Position numbers and translations under genes: made by a program
Notes under the pieces: model-generated
The model's input: the letters and a program-made list of their open reading frames with translations, nothing else
Databases searched by the model: none
Told to the model about the DNA's origin: nothing
Shown here: positions 11,431 through 20,816 of the stretch, piece by piece
Layout: every line of letters starts with the position of its first letter
How positions within the stretch are numbered: position 1 is the stretch's first letter
Source: Lenzites betulinus
Taxonomy: Eukaryota; Basidiomycota; Agaricomycetes; Polyporales; Polyporaceae
NCBI GenBank assembly: GCA_022264855.1
Contig: JABYQU010000065.1
Span: forward strand, 1 to 64,000
Length of the DNA stretch: 64,000 nucleotides
Reading direction: 5' to 3'

Positions 11431-11435
11431 TTTTT
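11431..11435 (+). terminator. Pol III terminator of tRNA-Leu
   Basis: A run of five T residues 19 bases past the tRNA 3' end, the usual RNA polymerase III stop signal. Confidence 0.8.
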
Positions 11436-11656
11436 GCTGTCTGACCACGATAGACATCATCGAACGAGGTAAGTTGTTGCAATTGAGAATACAAGGTTAT
11501 GCATGTTATGGTTAATATGTTGGCCTTCAAACGACAACTCATGACACCGTAGCACCGTACACCGAACACAACTCGGGATTCTCCAGGCGAAGACGGGACA
11601 AACAGAGTCGATCGCTCTGCGGACAGTCGGCGTAGACACTAAACTGCAAGTTGCAC
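11436..11656. other. Spacer between tRNA-Leu and BTB gene
   Basis: No feature recognised; it holds the 3' flank of the BTB gene. Confidence 0.5.
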
Positions 11657-12682
11657 CTACGGGAACCCGCTCGTGAGCAACTCAACACGCACCAAGGGGA
11701 GAATGATTTCGCCTACCCTGCTCAACGCATCCTCTACCTTCTCCTCCATGATGTGAGAGAACGTCGTACAGCTGCGGTAGATCGTCTTCGCGCAGTGCGG
11801 GCATCCCAGCGCAGACGCGACGACCGGCTCGAGGAGGTCGGGCGAAGAAGCTAGCACGGCATTCGGCTGATCCTTCAGCATGTGTCCCAGCTTCTCGAGG
11901 TAGACGAGCCACGCATCGCGGATGCGCACGTAGATCGTCGCCGTCTTGTCGTCCGTTTCCACCACGCGCAACGTCCGGCAGCTCTCCGCGCAGGTCCCGA
12001 GGCACGTCATCGAGAGCAGCCTCCAGTGCGCCGGCGTCCCTGCGATCCACCCTGGGAGCACCTCGTCGCCCTTCAGCGGCACAGTGAGCTTGCGCGCGGC
12101 CTCTCCGCAGTCGACGCGGAACGCGAGCAGCCGGTGGTAGTGGATCCCGCTGACATTCTGAAGCGCGTCGAATGCGGCGTGGTGCAAGTTGGGCAGTTTA
12201 TGCGTGAGACGGGCGGCGGTGCGGGCTGTGTCCTGGAGGCCGCACGCGATGGCGGTGAGGTACACGCGAATCGGTTCCGTTTTGAGAAAGGCGGGCTGGA
12301 GGAGGGCGTAACGCATGCGTGCTGGCATACCCGCGATGTTGTACTTGCGCCCAACCTCGAGGAGAGCGGAGACGTCGTCGAGCGTGTACGGCAACTCCCC
12401 GTCCAGCAGGCACACGCGAAGGAGTTTGTCCCATAGTGCACTTGTCTCTTGCACAGTGACTTTCGGCTTGGATCCAGAGTCGGCGGGACGCAGTTGGGGG
12501 AGTAAGCCATGGAAATCGAGACCCACGGCCAGCAACTGGCTCTTCATGATGTGTAGCTCGACGCCATCAGATGTGCATATAATGACATCCCCGGCAGCCG
12601 GGTCCTTGTATGGAGGGGCAGGGCAGGTGAGACCGTGGGCGCAAACGTCGATGCTAGTGAAGGCCATGTCGTTGTCTGACAT
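11657..12682 (-). CDS. BTB/POZ-like domain protein, intact copy
   Basis: Single-exon frame of 341 codons (ATG 12682, MSDNDMAFTSIDV; stop TAG 11659-11657). A longer frame to 12706 would start at TTG and is not used. Residues about 28-125 look like a fungal BTB/POZ fold: DVIICTSDGVELHIMKSQLLAVG, then LLRVCLLDGELPYTLDDVSALLEVGRKYNIAGM. This is the 'D-hhh-s-DG-hhh.hhks-L' opening and the '.h..hY.......h..hL..A.kY.h' end of the family. BTB domains dimerise, and similar Agaricomycete proteins are numerous and uncharacterised. The rest of the chain has many Cys residues (CLGTCAESC, CPHCAK) but no clear zinc motif. Part of this gene (12171-12600) is duplicated at 61 kb in damaged form. Confidence 0.75.
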   Translation of the reverse strand: MSDNDMAFTSIDVCAHGLTCPAPPYKDPAAGDVIICTSDGVELHIMKSQLLAVGLDFHGLLPQLRPADSGSKPKVTVQETSALWDKLLRVCLLDGELPYTLDDVSALLEVGRKYNIAGMPARMRYALLQPAFLKTEPIRVYLTAIACGLQDTARTAARLTHKLPNLHHAAFDALQNVSGIHYHRLLAFRVDCGEAARKLTVPLKGDEVLPGWIAGTPAHWRLLSMTCLGTCAESCRTLRVVETDDKTATIYVRIRDAWLVYLEKLGHMLKDQPNAVLASSPDLLEPVVASALGCPHCAKTIYRSCTTFSHIMEEKVEDALSRVGEIILPLVRVELLTSGFP

Positions 12683-13894
12683 GGGCAAATGCGGCTTGGT
12701 AGGCAAAGGGTGAGCGGCGCAGCTTTATGAACGCACTTTGAGGCCAACTACCGCAGCATGCCGCGGTGAGGCTTTGCGCATGCCAGTTACACGAGGCTGC
12801 GGTCGTGTCACCTGCTAAGGGTCCCAGAGAACAAACCCTACATTACTCATACACGGTGGCTAACAGTTCTCACTGCTGCTTTGAAGGGCTCGTCAGTATC
12901 ACCGGCACGAAGCTCATCGAGCAAAACGTACACATGTCTTCTCGATCACACGCCGCTACTCCTCTCTCTCCAGGAACCCCACCCCAGTATTCCTGACCTT
13001 CACCATAAAGTTCTCGTACCACCTCGCGATGATGCCCATCGGGACCAGGAAGTCCGGGGACATCGCCGAGGGATTGCCCCCGACGAAGCTCGATACGTTG
13101 TTGAAGAGGTGCTTCACGACGCGCTCTGCGAGACGCGTTGCGTCCGCAGAAGGGTTGCTGGCGGCCTTCGCGACCGCGGAGGGGAGGGTCGAGACCTCTT
13201 GCATGATCTGCGGCAGGGGCTCGATGGAGAGGCCGAGGAACGCAGTGACGTCCGACGGCGACGCATCGGATGCTGCGCCAGAGAAGACGGCGTGCGCATC
13301 GGTGGTCTGCGCAGAGAACGTGCCGCGCAGGCGGAAGATGGCCGAAGGTTTTTCGTTCGAGAGCCTGCAAGAGCGCGGCGATCAGACGTGGACGTACGAG
13401 CGCACGCGCGCAGCAGCATGTGGAGGAACTCACATTCCTAGAAGCTGGAAACCTTTCCCCGGCCAGTAGAAGTGCACTGTCGCACCGTACCCATCCGGGA
13501 ACGGGACTGATGGGCGCATCAGTCACACAAGCGTCCACAACTCGGGGGAATGCGGAGACGCACCAGGGCCCAGCAAGAACACACAAACATGATCGATCCC
13601 GCGGATGGGAGCTCGAACAGCGCGTGCGTTTCGTCGATTTGCTGGAGGTTGGTTTGGAGGAGACGGCCGGCGACTAGACAGCCAAACATTCTTGCAGTCA
13701 GGGAGCAGCGAAGAATGCTCAAGGCGAGTGGCTGAGTGGCGACCGATGGGTGTTGCAGATCAGCTTTCTGTATGCGCGTGGATGTGCAAGGCTCGTCGAC
13801 GGTAAACTTGTATGAAGCGGGAACAATGGGGCCATCGTCGCCAAGTGGCGGGCATGTTCGAGGACGTTCGCGGCGGGCGCGCGGGTGCGCGCGA
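12171..13894 (-). repeat. Segmental duplication, copy 1 (pairs with 61093-62610)
   Basis: Sequence from inside the BTB gene through the whole Hikeshi gene and about 200 bases beyond its start is repeated in the same orientation at 61093-62610. Copy 1 has about 230 extra bases (12600-12827) covering the 5' end and promoter of the BTB gene. Only scattered substitutions and small indels separate the copies. Confidence 0.9.
12956..13689 (-). pseudogene. Hikeshi/Opi10 gene copy 1, frameshifted
   Basis: Exons as in the intact copy at 61.7 kb: 13689-13564, 13506-13434, 13364-12956. The start [19 protein letters not shown], a hallmark of the Hikeshi/Opi10 family (Hsp70 nuclear import in animals, Opi10 in yeast), and the C-terminal exon ([19 protein letters not shown]) are intact. 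In exon 1 the other copy has GATTGATCGATC where this copy has GATCGATC (13591-13598), a loss of 4 nt. The frame breaks after about residue 33 and runs into a TAG in exon 2, so the predicted product is about a third of normal length. All other exon lengths match the intact copy (73 and 409 nt). An assembly error at the GATC repeat is the alternative explanation. Confidence 0.8.
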
Positions 13895-14531
13895 TGCATG
13901 CGCAGCGTCGGACGACTTGTAGCTTACAGCGGAGGGGCGGTGCAAAGCACGGCAGGCGATTGGTCAATCTGCTACTCCCACGCGCAGAGCTCTCGTCCAG
14001 CTGCAAGCGCTTAAGCGCCCGCCACTACAACTTGTTGACTTCAACGCCTACCAACAAGTCACTGAGGATATGCACATCACTTTGATGAAAACTTGTTCAT
14101 CTCCCGTATAATTCTTGTCTCCGGGCGCGCGTATCGATATCTGTCCGCAATGGTCGCCCCGCCATCTACAGTCGACGCAAATCGGGGCACCGCTTCTGAA
14201 CGAAATTCATGTCCCGACAAACAATGAAGGCAAGCTCCCGTTGATGCGCTTCTGTATGAGAAGTCAATATTTCCAGCGTAATGCGCTTTAACATGCTTTG
14301 TTACTGATCATTGGCCTAGAATGGTCGGATATGAGCCACTTGGGATCTGCACGGATCCAGAGGCCCAGGTTATAGACTAGGTTTAGGTCAGCGCGCATTG
14401 ACGGAGGGGAGTAAGCGCGAGCTTTGCACCGCGCTCAAGCTCCCCATGTCAAAGCGGCGCGTTTGAACTCATATATAGGGCGGTGGGGATGCTGCCAACT
14501 CATACCATATTCACCCAGTGTCCTCCGCATC
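13895..14531. other. Intergenic upstream of the first orphan-family gene
   Basis: Outside the duplication. It holds the promoter of the gene starting at 14532. No additional gene recognised. Confidence 0.5.
14472..14477 (+). promoter_or_regulatory. TATA box of orphan-family gene A
   Basis: TATATA 55-60 bases before the ATG at 14532. Confidence 0.5.
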
Positions 14532-15741
14532 ATGACCACCCCTCGGCCTTTTCCTGAAGGTACCTTTTCCTTCCTCGATCTCCCAGATCGACCCCGTTGG
14601 AGTCCTGATTTGGAAGCGAATGGTTAGTCGATTGCTTCATCTCTTGTTGTGGGTTGCTCACCTTCACCCTATAGTTACCCCTGCCCAGTTGATGCACCGG
14701 ATGGGTACGATGTCGCTCCCGCTCACGCCGCGCATAAATCCCGTATGTGATGTTCAAGAAACATCACGACCCCACAACTGCGAGCCCGAAGGGAGCGTCC
14801 CTGAAGTCGAGTGGAATTTCGCTGACGATAGGTGGCCCCCTCCCGAGGGTGACCCGCTTATCCTGCATAGCGGATGGTTTGCCCCTGACAATGGTGGATG
14901 GCCAGTCCCCGACAACGAGCGGCACGTAGCGGAACCATCCAGGTCCCATACGTCACAAGTACCCCGGCAGCCTGCTCCCCAATCAATAGCATCCTCCAGT
15001 CATGTATCCGCTACTCCCACAGGGAGAGTATCAATGCGCCATCCCTTAGCCGCGGAAACGAGTGTCCTCCACAGCACACGTTTGAACGGACACCTTTCCT
15101 CCTCTGTGGCAGCCCCCGATGTTCAGCAAAAGATCTACCCCGTGTCTCTTCCGGCCGAAATGGACATGGAGTTCATTCTCCGCGTTACCGTCAATGGACA
15201 ACGCGGGATAAGCCTGGCTTGTCCGGGGCTCTTGAGCTCGAAGGTTCTCCCTAGTACTATCCAACGGACTGTTGACAGTGCCTCGTATCCAATGGACCGT
15301 TACTTCCTTGACGGTACTATCTGCACGCAAAGGGCATACGTAAGTTATATAGTCTCTGATGAACGCAAATCGGGCCTCTAACTCGTTCCGTGTCTGCAGT
15401 TTGCCTGTGAGAGCGTGGCAACCCCTCTGGCTCCTTCAGCCATGGCGCGAGGGCAGTTCACGCTGGGTCACCTCCTGACGGTGCTCGCTCGCAAGCAGCT
15501 CAGACACTGGAACTATACAGTAAGTAGCTTCTTTGAACTTATAAGCTTCTGTAGTATGCTCAGCGTCGTGTACGAGGCATCGAACGGTCGACTACAACTC
15601 CAGACCCTTATGGGGCACTCGCTAGTGGCCACTCGCGGCAACGTCGTGCGTGCCAGCTCGATCTACATTGTCGCGATTCGGCGCCGCAGCTCAAGGCACG
15701 GAGGCTGGTGCTATTTTCCCGAGCTGGAGGTACGAATTTGA
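14532..15741 (+). CDS. Orphan family member A
   Basis: Exons 14532-14622, 14675-15339, 15400-15519, 15604-15741 (337 residues; ATG after a TATA box, stop TGA 15739-15741). Intron phases are 1, 0, 0. The N-terminal two thirds are Pro/Ser/His-rich and probably disordered, with repeated acidic Trp phrases (WNFADDRWPPPEGDP, GWFAPDNGGWPVPDN). The C-terminal 140 residues are compact: hydrophobic strands ending in QRAY at the end of exon 2, GQFTLGHLLTVLARKQ in exon 3, and a last exon with IYIVAIRRRSS...WCYFPELEV. The same plan and phases recur in genes B (16080) and C (32334), so this is a paralogous family. I do not recognise it, and no signal peptide or catalytic motif is visible. Confidence 0.7.
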
Positions 15742-16079
15742 CACAATAGGCGCAGAAAGAGTCTATGCATTGTTCGTATGCGGTATAATCAAATTATGTT
15801 ATGTCATGCTCCACTACGCCGCCCATTGTGCTTCGTTTCGAACCGCATTCAAGGCCCAAGTTACTACTCTGAACAATGTCATGACAGCGTTCAAGCCCCG
15901 GTTATTGATGCCTTGATTGGGCGCGGCCTGTGCTTTTGCCCCTTCGACCAAAGCCGACAGACCAAGTGTGACCAAGCGAGACTCCAGGCCAAGGCGATCC
16001 AAGCGGCTATGTCAAGTATATAAGCCTCTGTAAGGATAGGAGACTGTGCAAAGCATCGCAACGCCTTTGGTACTTACCA
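15742..16079. other. Spacer between orphan-family genes A and B
   Basis: About 340 bases with no gene; it must hold the promoter of gene B, but no clear TATA box was seen. An upstream non-coding exon of gene B is possible. Confidence 0.4.
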
Positions 16080-17244
16080 ATGTCTTCTTCTCCGCAGCGC
16101 AAGGCCGCAAGGCCCAAGCTGAGGCCGAAGCCTCTCGTGTGGATGCCCACGCCGGCGGGTTTGGGGGGGCCGCCGGCCACAGTACTGCCACCTACCCAAG
16201 ATTACCAAAATGCGTGGACGGGAATAAGCTGGCCAGGTGCGTCTCCGTTTACGCTTTCGAAAATATTATGTTGATAGTCTTTACAGTCGGCGAAGGGTCC
16301 ATTGGACAACCGGACTTGGGGGCTGGTTTCCCTGTTGTGCCATACAATCGGTCACCACCGGTAACCCCGACCTATAAATCTTCCCCTACAAGCCCCTCAG
16401 CGCAATCCGCGCACTCCATCCGAGGAGCCTCTGGGCGCGCGAACAGAACCCGCCCTTCACCCATGGCACCCAAAGCCTTGAGCGATCATTCCCCCCACTC
16501 GCCTACCCGCGTCGGACGTCGCGGGCCGCAAGCTGCCCCTACACCCGATCTCACCGTGCTTTCTCCGTACATCGGGCTGGGCGGTGTTCGTGTTCCAATC
16601 CCACTCCCGCAGGACGTTCACCCAGTTATGTGCTTCCCCGTCAAGATGAAGGCCGGGCCCACACGAGGAACCGACGAGGGGCTTCGTCTCTCATTGTGCA
16701 CTAAAGCTGCCAAAGATACACCTTGCCCAGTGATTGTGGACGTAGTCGAGGGCTCCTCGGTCTGCCTTGACGCTGAGATTAGGACGGGTGAGGCATTTGT
16801 TGTGCACCGGGCCTACGTAAGTGTCTTTAAATCGCCCTATTTCATTGCAACACAGACACTCATCATGCTGTTGCTCAGTTCCGCTGCCAAAATGGGCCGA
16901 AGACGTACCTCAGCACACCGTGGCCCCCCCGCGGATTTACCATGGCCCACCTGCTCACGTTGCTCGTACGCAAGCAATATGACGGCTGGATCAGGGAGTT
17001 CAAGAGCATCGTGAGTACTCAGCTTGATGGCATAGAGGGCACACTGTCATGAAACATATGAGCGCAGCGCACCCCTACGAAGATCGAGAACGTAGTGGGC
17101 ATTACGTCGATCGTTCCTCCCGGAACGAACGTGCTATTCTCCGACCTCGTCGTTGTCGCCATCCGGCGCAGCGATGGCAAGGACGGGCGGGTTCGCTGGT
17201 TCCCCCAGTTGGAAGTCTCCTTTCTGCATGATCGGCTTTTCTAA
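16080..17244 (+). CDS. Orphan family member B
   Basis: Exons 16080-16236, 16287-16816, 16879-17010, 17068-17244 (331 residues), intron phases 1, 0, 0 as in gene A. The N-terminus is basic (MSSSPQRKAARPKLRPKP). Residues about 60-160 are Ser/Pro-rich. Exon 2 ends in VVHRAY (gene A: TQRAY), exon 3 holds GFTMAHLLTLLVRKQ (gene A: QFTLGHLLTVLARKQ), and exon 4 holds FSDLVVVAIRRSDGKDG...WFPQLEV (gene A: YIVAIRRRSS...YFPELEV). It sits directly downstream of gene A in the same direction, so tandem duplication followed by strong divergence of the N-terminus is likely. Function unknown. The ATG at 16080 is the best start, but a further 5' exon cannot be ruled out. Confidence 0.7.
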
Positions 17245-17523
17245 GTCCAATGGAGCATGTATCATCATGTCAGTCGAGCGAATGTACCACCCAAATGTGT
17301 AGTCTTGACAGTTCAGCTTAATAGAATTTGTGCGCGTTGCAATGAAACGCGAAGTCCTCGTAAATGAGCGATGGACGCTTGTCGTTCATAATGTAGCCTG
17401 AGGGATCGGGGTTATCAGACATCAGACCTTAGGATCGCTGACGGACGAGAGGGATTCGGAGCGGTACCGCCGAAGATGTTCTCCAAATTATGCGTTCAGC
17501 CCAAACGCCACATAACACAGCCA

Positions 17524-19551
17524 CTATGTCCGAGGATGCAGCGCAAACACGACCGCTCCGTTCACATGGCCCTCGCCCTTCCGCTGGATCCATCGCCCGA
17601 GCCGCGTCTCCTGCCCTACACCCGCGACGAGCAGGACCGGCGACCCGTCGTGCTTCGCCTGCCTCCCGTTCGCCCGCACCGGGGCCTCGGCGGGCTCCTC
17701 CGAGGGTGCGGGAGAAGCCCACGAGGCCGTGCTCACGAAGTCCTTCGGGGGCGTCAGGAACTGCAGCGAGTTGACGACGCCCAGGACGGAGATCGTCCCG
17801 ATGAGCGCGAAGGACTTGAGTTTCCCATCGAGCTTCCATAACCGGACTTCGCCGTCCCATGAACCTAGATGGCCGTCACAGTGAGCGCGGGCAGTGCGCA
17901 GCACGCTTCGGGAACACGTACCAGACGCGAAGAGGTCCGAGTAGCGCAGGCTTGCGAGCGCGGTCACCCACCGCGGTTTCCGGACCATCGCCACGTCTTC
18001 CGTGTCCATATGCGCGAGATCGATGCCGTGTGCGACACCCTGTGTGAACATGGGCTTTTTCTTTTGCGTCGACCATAGATGGATCGACCTACACCGATAC
18101 AGGCTCAGCGCGCGGTACAGATGTCAGGGGATTGACAGGCTTACCCACTGTCGCCGCCACTGACGAAGGTAGTCTCGTCAATCATGGCGACACAGTCGAT
18201 GCTCCCCTCGACGAAGCGTTCCGACTTGACGTCTTCCTTCGGTCGTTTCGAGCCGGAGTCTTCGTCCATTCCATCGAGGACGTCGTGCCACTTGCTCCCG
18301 CCTCCCCCTCGGAAGACCAGTTGAGTCTCCTCAGGGACTTTCCAAAACCGCACCGTTTTGTCCCTGCCCCCTGCGCTGACGGTCGTCTCTGCTCGGAGAG
18401 CGTCGATTGAGAGCACGGGGGCTTGGTGCCCGAAGAGCGTCTCGACATAGCCCATGGTAGATAGGTCAAACAGCTTCAAAGTGCGGTCGTATGATCCAGA
18501 ATAGAGCTGTAGTGGTGCTTGGAGAGAAGGCGCTGCTTTACGGAAGGCGAGAGCCTGCAAGGATGGTAAGTAGTTGTATTCACTTGGAGACGGGATAGAC
18601 GTACAGATATACAATCACGATGTCCCCCGAAACCCTTCACCCATTCGTTTTTCTCGACGTCCCATACGCCGACCTGTCGGTCCTTGCCTCCGCTTGCGAG
18701 GTACTTACCATCAGGGCTGATAGCTAGAGTCCAGATCTCGTCTATATGCCCGCTGACGTCCACCGTTTCCCGGGATTTGCCCTTGCCCTTGCTCTTGTCC
18801 TTGTCCACGCGACACTTGTGGTGGGTATGGGCCTGACGACCGGTACGCATATCCCACTTGACAATTGAGCCTTCTTTTCCAGAGGAGTATAGCCAACGTC
18901 CGTCATGAGATGCTACTGCAGCAGTAACGGAGAACTTATGGCCGCGTTTAGTACGGAGGGAGGGAGGTTGTGTGAGGTCAAACTAAACATAGTATTAACG
19001 CAGAACCGGTGGGATGCAAGCATGGTCTGATACTCACAGTATCCGCGATGTACAGATGCACCTTTCCGGAGTGTTCAAGCACATCCTGCTTTAGCCTTGC
19101 AGATATAAGCTCGCGGTCAATCTCCGCTGCGTCGAACTCGCCATCCGCTGCTATAGTTTAGTTCCAGGCTAAGCGCACGCAGGCTGCAAGACACACCTAA
19201 TGACAAGCCTTGCTTGACACTCTCCAGGTAGATCTTCGCTAGCCGCAAGCGCTTCTCCGCTGGAGTCTCGTCCTCATCTTCCTCTCCGCTCTCGTACGCA
19301 TTAGGATCAACATCCGGTGCGCGCAAGTCCATCTCGTCAATTCCCTCGCGGTCTTCATTGTCATGTGTGTCGTCTGAGAGCTCTTCATCCCCTACACTCC
19401 GTTTCTTCGGCGCGGCCTCCAGTTTGCGAGGCTTCCCAGCTCTCCCCTTCGTGTCCCGCGCTGCCTTCTTCGAGGTGGACGGTCCATCGTCCCGGGTAGT
19501 TGACCGTTTTCTTTTTCGGTTTTTTGACGTCGCGAAGAAGGGATCCGGCAT
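17524..19551 (-). CDS. RRP9: U3 snoRNP WD40 protein Rrp9 (U3-55K)
   Basis: Exons 19551-19197, 19150-19038, 18982-18605, 18554-18145, 18088-17922, 17864-17524 (587 residues, all phases consistent). Rrp9 binds the B/C motif of U3 snoRNA and acts in 18S pre-rRNA processing in the nucleolus. The start MPDPFFATSKNRKRKRSTT and a Lys/acidic N-terminus with nuclear-localisation character are followed by AEKRLRLAKIYLESVKQG and DREL.SARLKQDVLE, the family signature before the propeller. WD repeats follow: GHKFSVTAAVASHDGRWLYSSG, GHIDEIWTLAISPDGKYLASGG, LQLYSGSYDRTLKLFDL, GHQAPVLSIDAL...GGRDKTVRFW and FASGSWDGEVRLW. The C-terminal VNGAVVFAL helps define the last blade. Stop TAG 17526-17524. Confidence 0.92.
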
Positions 19552-20816
19552 CTCGCGCAACTATAAGCAAGTCAGACCGGAGACAGAAATGCCAGATCGA
19601 GACACAGAGGATGAAGAGCAGAGTGGCCATTAACTTTAGACGCGAGGTGGACCAAGTTTTCCGAGAGGCACGTGATCAGAGATTTCCTCGGGACATAGGC
19701 GCTCGCATGGCGTCTCTCGATGGGCGTCTAGGAGTTATCCACCACTTCGAAGTTCCAGCCACCATCCGCATACAGATCTCCGGCCTCGAGCTACCCGACC
19801 GCATATGCAGAGCTGATACCTGCGGCTCATGTCATGAGCCATCCATCTAAAATCAGCCTCGGGGAGGAGACCCCGTAGGACGAATTTCAGGTGCGTCTTG
19901 TCCAAACCGCCGATCAAAGAGCAATCGGACGAAACTTCCTGTGGAGTGTACGGTCACTGGACCATGAAAATTCCCGATTTCCACTGGGCGACCCTGATCG
20001 TGCTTGTGCTTTCCTCGTCTGCGACCATCGGTCCGTGCTATCTGCTGCGCATGCCTCGATGACGGAAGGGGCAGTGTGCGGACGTTCGAGATACAGCGCT
20101 GAGTACCGTGTGGCAAAGTCGATCGGTACGACCCACGTTCCTTTCCCTACTGAATTCTGCGCACAAGGGCAGCCTCGTGGCTTCGACTTCGCTCGGACTC
20201 GGAGTGTTCGCCTATGCGGTGCACGAAGGAATCACCTGGACATCCGGTGGGTGGGGGATAAGCAGAGGAGCCCGGGACACCCCTCCGAGTCTGTGGCTCT
20301 ATGGCAAAACGACCTCCATCTGAACACGACCCTGCCTCGCTGCCAGCGCGGTTAGCGAAGGGGAGATGATAGCGGATCTTCTCGCCCGATGTCGGGATGC
20401 ATGCAAAGGTCCGATACCGTATTTCTGGTCTGTTCCGCCCGCTTCTCGTTGATGCACGCCACGGTCGTCCGAGCGTGAATTTCGCGACTTGCAAACCTAC
20501 TTGCACAGCTAAGCGCCCGATGGTTGCGTGAGCTGTGACGCCGTTACGCGGTCCGGTCCCCGGCTTTGCTCTTGTTTGCGGGCGGTGGCGCGGAAGACCC
20601 TATATAACCAAAAGTCGACAAGTCCGTACGCTTTCCAGTCCTCTCTTCCCTTCCCCCCATCGTGTGCCTATGTCAGTGCTCATCGTCCAACAGCCCTCAC
20701 TCGCAGCGCTTTTCGTCTTACAATAACGCACGCTTTAGCGTCGCGGGCGTAGCGAACACGTCCGAGGCGTTTGTCAACCGACACACTCACCCCATATCAT
20801 TCTCCCACCGTGCACC
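19552..20816. other. Intergenic between RRP9 and the copper-fist gene
   Basis: Divergent promoter region for RRP9 (-) and the copper-fist gene (+). Several shadow frames are present, none with motifs. A Pol II TATA box for the downstream gene lies at 20601. Confidence 0.5.
20601..20607 (+). promoter_or_regulatory. TATA box of the copper-fist gene
   Basis: TATATAA about 210 bases before the ATG at 20817, which would leave a 5' UTR of roughly 180 bases, rich in C/T (TTCCCTTCCCCCC). Confidence 0.45.
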
